NCBI GenBank assembly: GCA_934661135.1
Contig: CAKUJA010000008.1
Coordinates: forward strand, 1 to 34,264
Origin: an uncultured Oscillospiraceae bacterium
GTDB taxonomy: Bacteria; Bacillota; Clostridia; Oscillospirales; Oscillospiraceae
Direction: 5' to 3'
DNA: 34,264 nt
How positions within the stretch are numbered: position 1 is the stretch's first letter; each line of letters starts with the position of its first letter. Under the pieces are notes generated by a model. It had not been told where the DNA came from. It was given only the letters and a program-made list of their open reading frames with translations, and did not search any database. Shown here piece after piece: positions 1 through 7,753 of the stretch. A program made the translations under genes and the position numbers.

Positions 1-797
1 TGAAAATAAAAGAAATCATTGCGAACCGTACGCAAGTGGATGTGCAGACGCTAAGCGATATTCTCGGCGTTTCCAATGTCACAATCCGCAGTGATCTGGA
101 ACAGTTGGAGCAGGACGGTTTCATCTACCGCACACACGGCGGCGCCATTCTGTGTGAAACGGCCGTTCCTGTTCCTCCTGTCACCGTCGGCGTAGGAACG
201 ACGCTGCATTTTCAGTTTTCAGATGATGTGATGCAGATTGCCCGTGTTGCCGCAGATTATATTGAAGATAACGAATGGTTCTTTTTGGGCGGCGGCAATA
301 CCTGCTGTGCAATCGCAAAGGCGCTGTGCGACAAGGCTGTCCGTGTCGTTACCAACAATGTCCTAGCCTCGCTTGCGCTCGCGGAAAACCCGAAAGCGCA
401 GGTCATGTTGGTCGGCGGCCGGCTTCTGAACGACGCCTTTCCTTATCTATCCGGCGACCTTGCGGCCAATAACATTGAAAGCATGTATTTCCAAAAGGTT
501 TTTTACGGTGTCTCCGGCATTGATTTCAAGTGCGGCTATTCCGTTGTCAGCGCGGATGAGTATAACCTCTTCCATCGCCTGCGCGCCCATGCCAACGAAA
601 TGATCATTGCTGCGGACGCAAGCAAGTGCAACAGGGCCTCATTCCAGAGTCTTGGCCCACTCACCTCCGTCAACACGCTGATCTCCTCCGGCAATTTCCC
701 GGAGGACTACAAAAATTACTTTTATGAGAACAATATCAAGCTCTTTCTTGGCTATGATATTCTTGCTTCCTCTGTCGGAGGGGGGGATTCGTTGTGA
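1..797 (+). CDS. DeoR-family transcriptional regulator, 5' end cut by window edge
   Basis: A DNA-binding repressor of the DeoR/GlpR family, which usually senses a phosphorylated sugar. The reading frame is open from base 3, and the residues before the internal GTG at 36 (KIKEIIANRTQ) match the normal first helix of the DeoR helix-turn-helix. The true start is therefore at or just left of the window edge. The HTH continues through LSDILGVSNVTIRSDLEQLE and the family's RTHGGA turn. The C-terminal sensor domain shows a GGGNTCCAIAKAL phosphate-loop-like stretch and the late ADASKCNRASF motif. Its TGA overlaps the GTG start of the next gene by four bases, so the two are translationally coupled and the regulator probably controls that transporter. 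Family assignment is firm; the effector is unknown. Confidence 0.9.
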   Translation, partial: KIKEIIANRTQVDVQTLSDILGVSNVTIRSDLEQLEQDGFIYRTHGGAILCETAVPVPPVTVGVGTTLHFQFSDDVMQIARVAADYIEDNEWFFLGGGNTCCAIAKALCDKAVRVVTNNVLASLALAENPKAQVMLVGGRLLNDAFPYLSGDLAANNIESMYFQKVFYGVSGIDFKCGYSVVSADEYNLFHRLRAHANEMIIAADASKCNRASFQSLGPLTSVNTLISSGNFPEDYKNYFYENNIKLFLGYDILASSVGGGDSL

Positions 798-2239
798 GCG
801 GCGCAGAACAGCCGTATTTGGAGCTTCGCAATGTCAGTCTCGTCCGCGACAAAGTCTCGCTACTCCAGAATATCAGCCTGTCCATTTTTCCCGGCAGGTT
901 CTATCTGATTCTGGGCGCAAATGGCTCCGGTAAGACCAATCTTCTGCGCCTGCTGTGCGGCCTTTACGTGCCGTCCGGCGGTACGCTGCTCTGTCAAGGT
1001 GAGCCGGTTGACATGACCCCCTTCCGCGCAGTGCATATGAAGATTTCCTATTGCGGACAAACCTTCGAGCTGTTTGAGAATCTGACCGTTTTGGATAATC
1101 TCTACATCGGCCATCCATCTAAAACGCACCGTCTGTTCCATCCACGCCGCTTCCGACAGGATATCGAGCGGTATTTCCAGAGCTACGGCTTTCATTTTCC
1201 GCTTGACCGGACAGTTTCTCAGTTGAAGCCGTCTGAAAAGTGCCTGTTGCAGCTAGCGCGTTCGCTGTATTCCGAACCCTCAGTGCTTCTAATCGATGAG
1301 CTTGACGCATATCTGGACAGTGGGGAACGTCAGCAAGCGCTGTTTGCGCTTCGAAAGGCACAGGCACGCGGCTGTGCCATCGTTTTGACCACACACACCT
1401 TCCAGCACAACCAGTACTGTGCGGACGAGCTAATCACATTGAAAAACGGCCTGATCCGTATCACGCCATTAACCGGCGGAGAAATTCAATTGGCCTCCGA
1501 GGACATTCTTCCACCGCAGGGCTTTGCCAGCATCCCCAAGCGGCATATCGCACCTGGAAAACCCGTGCTCTGCGTGGAGGGTTTACAAAGTAAGCATCTG
1601 AAGGATGTCCAGTTTTCCCTTCGCCGTGGCGAAATCCTCGGCATTTACGGTTTGTCCGGCTCCGGCCGCAGCAGCCTTTTGCGTGCGATTGCTCGTCTAA
1701 ATCCGATCAGCGCCGGCTCGATTCATTTCTATCCGGATGAGGCGTATGTAAAAATCGGCTATCTTCCGGAAACCGGCGGCGCTTTTTCCAATCTCCCGCT
1801 CGCGCAGAATATCACAATTACCAACTTGGCCGCAGTTATGAACGATCTGCATCTGATCGACCAGACAGAAGAACAGCTTATCTATAACGATTATGCCCGC
1901 CGTCTCGGCATCCGGACTGACAGTCCCAGGCTTGCAAAGCTCAGCAAAGGAAACAGGCAAAAGTTGCTTCTGGCGCGCTGCCTACATGGTCATTGCAGCG
2001 TCTATCTGCTGGATAATCCGACGGTATATGTGGACGGCGCGGGTAAAATTGAGCTGTATAATATTCTCGGCGAGTTGGCGGCAAAGGGCGCGGCAATTAT
2101 GATGGTATCCCCGGATCTCAACGAGCTATTGCAGCTGTGCGACCGGATCCTGCTGTTCGCAGACGGCCGCATCGTACGCGATATTACTGCCGCCGATGCG
2201 CAGCCGGACGAGGTCTACAAAATACTGAATATGCTTTGA
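794..2239 (+). CDS. RbsA/MglA-like sugar ABC transporter ATP-binding protein (two NBDs, degenerate)
   Basis: A 481-aa cytoplasmic ATPase with two nucleotide-binding domains in one chain, the layout of RbsA/MglA/XylG sugar importers. NBD1 has a Walker A GANGSGKT (residues 41-48) and a Walker B ending LLIDELDAYLD, but in place of an LSGGQ signature it reads LKPSEKCLLQLARSL. NBD2 has the GLSGSGRSSL loop (Arg replaces the Walker Lys, normal for this subfamily) and LSKGNRQK, but Walker B is LLDNPTVYVD, so the catalytic Glu is Asn. Both sites therefore deviate from consensus. The GTG start overlaps the DeoR stop (GTGA). No permease or sugar-binding protein follows; a terminator lies immediately downstream, so partners must lie left of the window or have been lost. 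Fold and family are clear; substrate and activity are not. Confidence 0.85.
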   Translation: MSGAEQPYLELRNVSLVRDKVSLLQNISLSIFPGRFYLILGANGSGKTNLLRLLCGLYVPSGGTLLCQGEPVDMTPFRAVHMKISYCGQTFELFENLTVLDNLYIGHPSKTHRLFHPRRFRQDIERYFQSYGFHFPLDRTVSQLKPSEKCLLQLARSLYSEPSVLLIDELDAYLDSGERQQALFALRKAQARGCAIVLTTHTFQHNQYCADELITLKNGLIRITPLTGGEIQLASEDILPPQGFASIPKRHIAPGKPVLCVEGLQSKHLKDVQFSLRRGEILGIYGLSGSGRSSLLRAIARLNPISAGSIHFYPDEAYVKIGYLPETGGAFSNLPLAQNITITNLAAVMNDLHLIDQTEEQLIYNDYARRLGIRTDSPRLAKLSKGNRQKLLLARCLHGHCSVYLLDNPTVYVDGAGKIELYNILGELAAKGAAIMMVSPDLNELLQLCDRILLFADGRIVRDITAADAQPDEVYKILNML

Positions 2240-2250
2240 TGGCAGCATAC

Positions 2251-2292
2251 AAAAAATCCTCCGGTTTCAGATTTGAAACCGGAGGATTTTTT
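2251..2292 (+). terminator. Rho-independent terminator after the RbsA-like gene
   Basis: A perfect 19-bp inverted repeat (2251-2269 with 2274-2292) closes a 4-base loop, with an A-run on the left and T-run on the right. It begins 11 bases after the ATPase stop and can act on both strands. Confidence 0.9.
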
Positions 2293-2501
2293 AGGGCAGC
2301 ACCGCACAATTCGGCAAGCATCTTCGGCGCGAGATGTTTCGTCAAGCCAATATTTGAAAAGTGCAGGAATCCTGTATGTGCCCGCATCCGTAAGGCGTCT
2401 TTGACGCCAACGACCGCGACATATTTCAAGCGTTTCAAGCCGCAGGATTGGCGAAAAAGATCCACCAAAGCGCGCAGTCGCAATTGTGCGGTGTTACCTT
2501 A
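2291..2501. repeat. MITE-like element with terminal inverted repeats
   Basis: A 211-bp non-coding segment bounded by 21-bp imperfect terminal inverted repeats. The left end 2291-2311 and the complement of the right end 2482-2501 share an identical 12-base core, CACCGCACAATT, and most outer bases. The interior includes a small GGCGTC-TTT-GACGCC hairpin. The element abuts the terminator T-run on one side and the cyclase stop region on the other. No transposase is encoded. I infer a non-autonomous transposable element; the parent family is not identified. Confidence 0.6.
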
Positions 2502-2515
2502 GTCTCAGCACTTGA

Positions 2516-3178
2516 TCAAAGATCCTTGATGGCGATGATCCGCACCGGGGACGCGTCCATTTTTTCCATTTTCAGCGCCAGAACGAAAACCGTCGGACGG
2601 CAGTCGGCAATAGCCTCCAGATTGGTCAGCGACTCCACAATCGCGGTTCCATTTGCAAAGCACGCAACATGATTCGGCTCACCATCCAGCTCCTGTGTCT
2701 TCTCGCCAGGGATCTCAATACCCGAGGCGTCCGTTCCGATAATTTTCGGTTTGAACGACAGCAAAAACGCCAGCGCGTCCTGATCAATCTGAGGATACGG
2801 CTGCCAGTTTTCCTCGCGGAAGAACTTGTCATAGCCGGTATGCAGGAAAATCATATCGCCTTCATGGATACGGTGTGCCTGCTTCTTAACATCCTCCAGC
2901 GTAATGGGTTCTCTCGGCTTCTTTCCGAGACAGTTGAGCACGACCGCTTCGCCCACCAGCTTTTCAACCGGCCAGTCCTTGCAGTCGACGCCATGCTCAT
3001 TGCGATGATACGGCACCTCAATGTGTGTGCTGACATGAGAACCAATGGTGCAGATGCACTCAATGTACCAGTGATCTGGGGAAATAAAGCCGAGCGGATG
3101 CGGCTCATATGGGAAGTTTTCCTTGCCGACGAGAATCGGATGGCTCAGTTCAATCAACTGATCCTTTGTAAATTGCAT
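2516..3178 (-). CDS. Cyclase-family (kynurenine formamidase-like) metal-dependent hydrolase
   Basis: A 220-aa cytoplasmic enzyme of the 'cyclase' fold, whose known members hydrolyse N-formylkynurenine or isatin through a His/Asp-bound metal. The family metal-binding stretch is visible as TIGSHVSTHIEVPYH, equivalent to the usual HxGTHxDxPxH, with Glu where most members have Asp. A later GTDASGIE stretch matches the conserved second half, and the length fits the family. The ATG at 3178 is chosen because an AAGGAGG site precedes it; a longer open frame to 3322 would run through the promoter. It has its own consensus-like promoter divergent from the TIM-barrel/kinase pair. No tryptophan genes are nearby, so a lactonase or amidase role tied to the kinase operon is as likely as formamidase. 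Confidence 0.85.
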   Translation of the reverse strand: MQFTKDQLIELSHPILVGKENFPYEPHPLGFISPDHWYIECICTIGSHVSTHIEVPYHRNEHGVDCKDWPVEKLVGEAVVLNCLGKKPREPITLEDVKKQAHRIHEGDMIFLHTGYDKFFREENWQPYPQIDQDALAFLLSFKPKIIGTDASGIEIPGEKTQELDGEPNHVACFANGTAIVESLTNLEAIADCRPTVFVLALKMEKMDASPVRIIAIKDL

Positions 3179-3246
3179 AGGTATCCTCCTTGTCGTTTTC
3201 TTCAGTACAGTCTTTTCGCATTTTCCGGTGCATTGCCTGTGCTGGT

Positions 3247-3275
3247 ATTGTAACACGGATTTATTCCTTTGTAAA
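3247..3275 (-). promoter_or_regulatory. Sigma-A promoter for the cyclase gene
   Basis: On the minus strand TTTACA (3270-3275) and TACAAT (3247-3252) are separated by exactly 17 bp, about 70 bases before the ATG at 3178. Confidence 0.75.
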
Positions 3276-3301
3276 TACCAAAACGAAAGAAATAAAAAAT
3301 A

Positions 3302-3330
3302 TTGACAAAAAATAAATAGCAAAATATAAT
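3302..3330 (+). promoter_or_regulatory. Perfect-consensus sigma-A promoter for the TIM-barrel/kinase operon
   Basis: TTGACA (3302-3307) and TATAAT (3325-3330) with a 17-bp A/T-rich spacer. The start of the downstream gene is at 3387 with an AAAGGAG site before it. The promoter is divergent from, and close to, the cyclase promoter, so a shared regulator could bind between them; no clear operator palindrome is visible. Confidence 0.88.
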
Positions 3331-3386
3331 AGTGCTATACTAAGAAAAGAAACTTTTCAAGAAAATGCAAAAAGGAGTGCAAGGAT

Positions 3387-4049
3387 ATGAAACCGGAATT
3401 GATTGTCATGCTGACTCTGAATGACCGAACCGTTCCAGAAGCAACGGAGACTTTTGAGGCCTGTGCATCGCTGCCCGTGAAGCTTTGGGGTTTTAAGGAC
3501 GTCGGTATCCCATTCGAGCAGATGCAGACTCTGGCAGCCACCATGAGGGCTGCCGGAAAGACTGTATACATAGAGTCCCTAGAATCGGAGGAATACGCCT
3601 GTCTGCAAAGCGCAGAAACTGCCGTAGCATGCGGTGCGGATGTTATGAGCGGCGGGCGCTATTATGATCGTGTCAGGGACTACCTGCATACGCACGGACT
3701 CGGCTATGAACCCTCCATCGGAACCATTGTCGGCCGCCCCGCCGTTTTGCAGGGAACGATCGAAGAAATGGCGAATGAGGCCGCCCTTCTGAAAAGAAAC
3801 GGGGTCGATGGCGTCGATCTGGCCAGCTACCGGTATGCCGGCGACCCGGTTGCCCTGATGCGCGCGGTCACAGCCTGCGGCGTATCAGTCTGCGTTGCCG
3901 GAAGCATCGACAGCCGCCAGCGACTGCTGGAAATTACAGACTGCGGGATTCACCGTTTCACAATCGGCAGTGCTTTCTTCCATCATAAATTCGGCGACAC
4001 CTTCGAAGATCAAATCTGCGCCGTTCTGGATATTCTTGACAGTCTGTAA
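3387..4049 (+). CDS. Uncharacterised TIM-barrel protein (HisA/NanE-like architecture)
   Basis: A 220-aa soluble protein I cannot assign to a named enzyme. The pattern of short hydrophobic strands alternating with helices suggests a (beta/alpha)8 barrel. Supporting pieces are LIVMLT at the N-terminus, CGADVMSGG (82-90), GVDGVDLASY (139-148), VCVAGSID (168-175) and a late TIGSAFF (192-198). The last two resemble the phosphate-gripping loops of HisA, TrpF and NanE-type epimerases or aldolases. It lies 2 bases before the FGGY kinase start and is co-transcribed with it, so a role on the phosphorylated product of that kinase (epimerase, isomerase or aldolase) is plausible. That role is inference from context, not from a recognised catalytic residue. 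Confidence 0.65.
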   Translation: MKPELIVMLTLNDRTVPEATETFEACASLPVKLWGFKDVGIPFEQMQTLAATMRAAGKTVYIESLESEEYACLQSAETAVACGADVMSGGRYYDRVRDYLHTHGLGYEPSIGTIVGRPAVLQGTIEEMANEAALLKRNGVDGVDLASYRYAGDPVALMRAVTACGVSVCVAGSIDSRQRLLEITDCGIHRFTIGSAFFHHKFGDTFEDQICAVLDILDSL

Positions 4050-4051
4050 GC

Positions 4052-5533
4052 ATGAGTACAAACTATATTCTCTCCATTGATCAGAGTACCACCTCTACAA
4101 AAGTCCTTCTGATTGATCGCGATGGTATCTGCATCTACAAATCCAACATTCTGCACCGCCAGTTTTACCCGCAGCCCGGCTGGGTAGAGCAGGATGCAGA
4201 GGAAATCTTCCAGAATGTTCTGCGCGGCATCTATGACGTTCTTCATCACAGCGGCACTACACCGGAAAAAATCGCTGGAATTGCCATTACCAATCAAACG
4301 GGGGCATTTGTGCTTTGGAGCCGGAAAACCGGCCGCCCTGTCTCCCCTCTTATCGGCTGGCAGTGCAGCCGGGGACAGGCTGCGGTCGAACGCCTAAGTG
4401 AACCAGCCATCGCAGAGTTTTATGCCAGCACTGGAACCGTACCCAGCGGATTTATGCCAGCTGCAAAGGTGCGCTGGCTGTTTGATGAAAAGCCGGAGTT
4501 GCAAGCGCAAGCCGAACGTGGTGAACTGGCGTTCGGCAGTGTAGATAGCTGGCTGATTTGGTGCCTGACAGGAGGCGAGAGCCACGTCACGGACTGTGGA
4601 AACGCCTGTGTGACACAGCTGCTGGATCTGTATACGCTGGACTGGTCGGACGCCGCGCTGCACACCTTTTCGCTTCCGCGCGCCATGCTGCCGAAGATTC
4701 TTGACTCCGACGCGATTTTTGGCCGATGTCATGTTTCCGGCCTTCCGCAATGGCCGATTGCCGCCGTCATGGGCGACAGCAACGCGGCACTGCTCAGTCA
4801 AGGCGCGTTCCTCCCTGGCTCCATCAAGGCCACCTATGGAACAGGCGTTTCGGTACTTTTGAACATGGGAAGCACGCCCACGCCCGAAAAAAACGGTCTT
4901 CTGCCCGGCGTTGCCTGGAAGCTTGGCGGTGTTCCAACCTATGTGCTGGAGGGAACTGCAGTCTGCGCGGGCGCGTCGATCGGATGGCTGGTTGATGAGC
5001 TGGGAATCATTCCGGATTCGGCGCAGACCGACGCATTGGCGCGCAGCATTTCTGGCACGGACGGCGTCTATTTCGTCTCGGCGTTCAATGGACTCGGTAC
5101 ACCGTATTGGGACACCAACGCCGCAGCCTGTATCATCGGTATGCGGCGAGGAGTGGGAAAGGCACATCTGGTTCGCGCGGCGCTGGAGGGCGTTGCCTAC
5201 CAGATCACGGATATCCTGTATGCAGGACTCGGACCGGATTTGCAGACGTATCCCATTTATGCAGACGGCGGGATGACGAAAAACACGTTTTTGATGCAAT
5301 TTCAGGCTGATATCACTGGCGCTGAGATCAAGCAGAACAATATTGATGAAAGCTCGGCGCTCGGCGCGGCCTATCTGGCTGGAATCCAACTCGGATTCTG
5401 GGACGATCTGGCATCCATCCCCGGTTCCAAGCAGTCCAGAACCGTATACCAGCCCATGCTACCGCGGCACGCGGCAAGAACGCTCTATGCCGGTTGGAAA
5501 AATGCCATAAAAACAGCGCGCGGCACACGTTGA
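4052..5533 (+). CDS. FGGY-family carbohydrate/polyol kinase
   Basis: A 493-aa cytoplasmic ATP-dependent kinase of the FGGY family (glycerol, xylulose, gluconate and erythritol kinases). The N-terminal phosphate-1 motif DQSTTSTKV (10-18), the hinge GDSNAALLSQG with the likely catalytic base Asp242, the TYGTGVSVLL stretch and the C-terminal ADGGMTKNTFLMQF adenosine motif are all present. Overall it is closest to glycerol kinase, but the Arg-Glu pair that binds glycerol in GlpK (in NQRET) is replaced by NQTGA (81-85), and Gln after the catalytic Asp is Ser. The substrate is therefore probably not glycerol. It starts 2 bases after the TIM-barrel gene and is followed by a terminator, so the operon is these two genes. 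Confidence 0.88.
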   Translation: MSTNYILSIDQSTTSTKVLLIDRDGICIYKSNILHRQFYPQPGWVEQDAEEIFQNVLRGIYDVLHHSGTTPEKIAGIAITNQTGAFVLWSRKTGRPVSPLIGWQCSRGQAAVERLSEPAIAEFYASTGTVPSGFMPAAKVRWLFDEKPELQAQAERGELAFGSVDSWLIWCLTGGESHVTDCGNACVTQLLDLYTLDWSDAALHTFSLPRAMLPKILDSDAIFGRCHVSGLPQWPIAAVMGDSNAALLSQGAFLPGSIKATYGTGVSVLLNMGSTPTPEKNGLLPGVAWKLGGVPTYVLEGTAVCAGASIGWLVDELGIIPDSAQTDALARSISGTDGVYFVSAFNGLGTPYWDTNAAACIIGMRRGVGKAHLVRAALEGVAYQITDILYAGLGPDLQTYPIYADGGMTKNTFLMQFQADITGAEIKQNNIDESSALGAAYLAGIQLGFWDDLASIPGSKQSRTVYQPMLPRHAARTLYAGWKNAIKTARGTR

Positions 5534-5560
5534 GTCTCTTCACCATCCCAACGCATATCA

Positions 5561-5615
5561 AATCGGTCGGCACCATCTCACGCGGGTGCGGTTTGCTCCG
5601 TCCGATTGCTTTTTT
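5561..5615 (+). terminator. Probable terminator of the kinase operon
   Basis: A 10-bp arm pair (5561-5570 with 5598-5607, one mismatch) encloses a smaller GCACC/GGGTGC stem and is followed by GCTTTTTT (5608-5615). It lies 28 bases after the kinase stop. The large loop makes it weaker than the other terminators here. Confidence 0.6.
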
Positions 5616-5739
5616 GACCTTTATAAAATGACCTCCATAATCAATGGCTTCGCCCCATAAGTGCGCAATATTCGATAGCGTGGCAGCTTGTGCCGGAACG
5701 GCGGGGGTGTAAATGCATATTATTGTGCTTACGCCCTGT

Positions 5740-6040
5740 TTTTCCATATGGATACAGCAGTGCCAGAGGGAATACATCATCTGGCACATTCATCTAGCCA
5801 AGCAGCGGGACTGCAGCCAGTTCACCGACGATTGCCGCAAATACACCGCCTATCAATGCCGTTATGATGGGTATTGGGACTGCATCATGCGCCACGGTGT
5901 CATTTTGTTCTCCTATCGCATGGGCAATCGTTACATTTGCGCCCAATGCGCTCCCGATAAACAGATTGATGATCAGGCTGATAATTGAACTGTTCTTACC
6001 GGCCGCTGCCGCAACGGTTGTCCAAAGATCTTGTAAAGTT
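5740..6040 (-). pseudogene. MATE-family exporter fragment, decayed
   Basis: Reading the minus strand, the fragment encodes SLIINLFIGSALGANVTIAH and nearby residues matching the second membrane helix and loop of MATE drug/Na+ antiporters. It then reads PLLG, a TAG stop near 5794, and in the same frame continues MNVPDDVFPLALLY, which matches the next conserved MATE stretch. The stop is most simply a Trp-to-stop mutation. The first about 50 residues and the last about 350 of a normal 450-aa MATE are absent. At its 5' side it runs in frame into an unrelated transposase-like fragment. Fragment identity is good; it cannot make a working exporter. Confidence 0.65.
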
Positions 6041-6080
6041 ACTGATACCGGCAATATCTGTGGCGTTGATAGCTGGTCTA

Positions 6081-6242
6081 GAGCTATATTCCGCTGCTCA
6101 CGATTGTGTCGGTATGACCAATCGCGCATTTGTTTATGACTTAGTCCTAACTCGTTGCCTATCTCTCGTAAGGTCAATCCCTCTGCTCGTATGGACACGA
6201 CGAGACCTTTGTCATTACCAGTGTGTGCTTTTGCTTTGACAT
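6081..6242 (-). pseudogene. Transposase OrfA-like HTH fragment, frameshifted
   Basis: The peptide SIRAEGLTLREIGNELGLSH, continuing to a basic YRHNREQRN end, is the helix-turn-helix typical of the small first protein of IS3-like insertion sequences. The natural start appears to be the ATG at 6240-6242, preceded by GGAGG, but that frame (MSKQKHTLV) is one base out of register with the HTH frame, so a small indel has broken it. No DDE catalytic protein follows; instead the frame enters the MATE fragment. The IS family is a judgement from the HTH style only. Confidence 0.5.
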
Positions 6243-6249
6243 AACATTA

Positions 6250-6281
6250 CCTCCTGTGTAGTTATTATCCTGCACAGGAGG
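6250..6281 (-). promoter_or_regulatory. Hairpin sequestering the transposase ribosome binding site
   Basis: A perfect 9-bp inverted repeat (CCTCCTGTG at 6250-6258 with CACAGGAGG at 6273-6281, 14-base loop). On the minus-strand RNA the GGAGG ribosome binding site, 7 bases before the ATG at 6242, is the inner arm of the stem and would be base-paired. Such hairpins are known in insertion sequences as a brake on translation from read-through transcripts. Confidence 0.55.
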
Positions 6282-6372
6282 CCGTTTTGTCTATTGTCCA
6301 GTCTTACTGGTACGGTGCATCTTTTCGGTGCGGGCCGTTTTGTGCATTCGTATGTGGTGCCGTTAAAGCCTA

Positions 6373-6534
6373 GGGTGTATCTGAAAACTCCCGACGCACC
6401 CGGGCAGAGGATCTTTTCACGCTGCGCCGCGCCATTTTTTCCTTGAAATACGTCAGTATTCCTACGAAAAAACGTCTTGCTCAGCGCAAAAATTCCTCGC
6501 TGCCGGTCACATTGGGAGTTTTCAGATAACACCC
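6373..6534. repeat. 162-bp MITE-like imperfect palindrome
   Basis: The left end GGGTGTATCTGAAAACTCCC (6373-6392) is repeated inverted at 6514-6534 with a single extra base. The inverted similarity carries on inwards (for example CCGGGCAGAGGAT on the left against CCGGCAGCGAGGA on the complement of the right), so the whole segment could fold as one long hairpin. No protein is encoded. The first 13 bases plus three outer ones recur exactly at 26227-26242, showing this is a dispersed repeat. The adjoining 6535-6750 holds no gene that I can recognise. Confidence 0.65.
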
Positions 6535-6750
6535 AAGATGCTGCTCAAACAGCAGACGCGTCCGACGGGCAACAATTGCACCAACTACCGCCAGAGCTAC
6601 TGTCCTGGTAGGAATGTGGAAACGCACTACTCTTGTATACTGTCAGAATGAAATCGTATTCGGAGGAAAACTTGGTCGGCTTTCCCATGGTTTGCGGCGA
6701 ATGCACATTCTCCGGTTCCATCCAACTCAACGATCCTGTCTGATGGAAGT

Positions 6751-7647
6751 TTGATCATAGTCTGCGAGATAGCTGAAGCAGAATCCATCGCGCGAAAGAA
6801 GCCTTTTCCCGCAGAGCATCGGCTGTTGTTTACGCCCGTTCGGATTCCAGCAGAACACAACGACCGTACGGCGAACGGAAAGCCGCTCTCCGAAGCGACG
6901 GTTGAAGGTGCCCACAGCTGTCTGTGCGGCATCCTCTCCGACGCGATGGATGGCGGCTATTTGGATCACAACCCGGCGTGGCGCACCTACAAATATGCAG
7001 GTCAGAAGAAAGAGAAAAAGATTGCGGACGATGAAACGATGGAAAAGCGCATCCGTGCGTTGGAAGCCGGAAGCATCCTCTATGAAGCGTACTTCAAGCT
7101 CATCATCGCCACTGGTATGCGCCGTAGGGAGTGCTGTGCGCTCAAATGGGAGGACGTCAACTACGCCGGGCGCAGCATCCACGTTTGCCGCAATGCCGTC
7201 AAAACAACTGGCGATGAGATCATCGTGAAAGCGCCGAAAACCACGGCGGGCAACCGCTACGTCTATTTCTCGACAGAGATGGAAAGCCTTCTGCGCGAAT
7301 ACGAAGCCTTCTGCGTCGCAGAAACTGCACGGTATGACCAGCGCAAGCTGACGAAAGACGATTATGTGTTCCGCAGGAAAGGAATGCAGCTCCCGATGAC
7401 GCCGTCGACATTCACATGGCGCTTCAAAAAAATCCTCCGCGCGAACGATCTGCCCGACGATCTGAACGTCCACAGTCTGCGCCACACGGCGGCAAGCCTG
7501 TTCATCGCCAGCGGCACGGACGTCGGCACGGTTGCCGGACTCTTAGGACACAGCCAACCGTCGACCACGCTGGATATCTACACCCACGCCTTTGACAAGA
7601 ACAAGAAAGCGGCGAGCCAGATTATGCAAAGTAGTCTGGAAATCTAA
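6751..7647 (+). CDS. Tyrosine-type site-specific integrase, N-terminus missing or degenerate
   Basis: The catalytic half of a phage/ICE-type tyrosine recombinase is intact: the first Arg in IIATGMRRRECCALKWED, HSLRHTAASLFIASG (HxxR), LLGHSQPSTTLDIYTHAF with the second His and nucleophilic Tyr, and a complete C-terminus ending SSLEI. Homology begins around residue 45 (ATVEGAHSCLCGILSDAM, the end of the core-binding domain). The first about 40 residues, from an unconvincing TTG start, do not look like an integrase, and the usual arm-binding domain is absent; normal length is about 370-400 aa. A MITE-like repeat lies just upstream. A terminator, a tRNA-like repeat and a tRNA 3' half follow directly, the classic position of an integrase beside its attachment site. 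Probably inactive. Confidence 0.75.
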   Translation: MIIVCEIAEAESIARKKPFPAEHRLLFTPVRIPAEHNDRTANGKPLSEATVEGAHSCLCGILSDAMDGGYLDHNPAWRTYKYAGQKKEKKIADDETMEKRIRALEAGSILYEAYFKLIIATGMRRRECCALKWEDVNYAGRSIHVCRNAVKTTGDEIIVKAPKTTAGNRYVYFSTEMESLLREYEAFCVAETARYDQRKLTKDDYVFRRKGMQLPMTPSTFTWRFKKILRANDLPDDLNVHSLRHTAASLFIASGTDVGTVAGLLGHSQPSTTLDIYTHAFDKNKKAASQIMQSSLEI

Positions 7648-7715
7648 GCTATCCCCCAAAAAGCTCTGTCCGGTTGCGCTATGCTTTAAAAGCTGAAATT
7701 CAAACAAATTCATAT

Positions 7716-7753
7716 AAAAATTCCGTTAAATCAGATGATTTCACTGAATTTTT
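7716..7753 (+). terminator. Terminator hairpin after the integrase
   Basis: An 18-bp stem with two mismatches (7716-7733 with 7736-7753) and a 2-base loop, A-run on the left and T-run on the right. Its T-run merges into the following repeat. The 406-base stretch 7648-8053 has no gene; it holds this terminator, the repeat at 7750, a second terminator, the tRNA 3' half and a pair of short direct repeats. Confidence 0.75.

Noticed and set aside
4394..5389. 331-aa antisense frame across the FGGY kinase
   Set aside because: It is an exact shadow of a conserved kinase, with Arg/Gln-rich composition and no ribosome binding site.
5328..5789. Minus-strand frame with protein-looking stretch between kinase and MATE relic
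   Set aside because: Its best-looking part coincides with the kinase operon terminator hairpin and the rest overlaps the kinase end; no family recognised.
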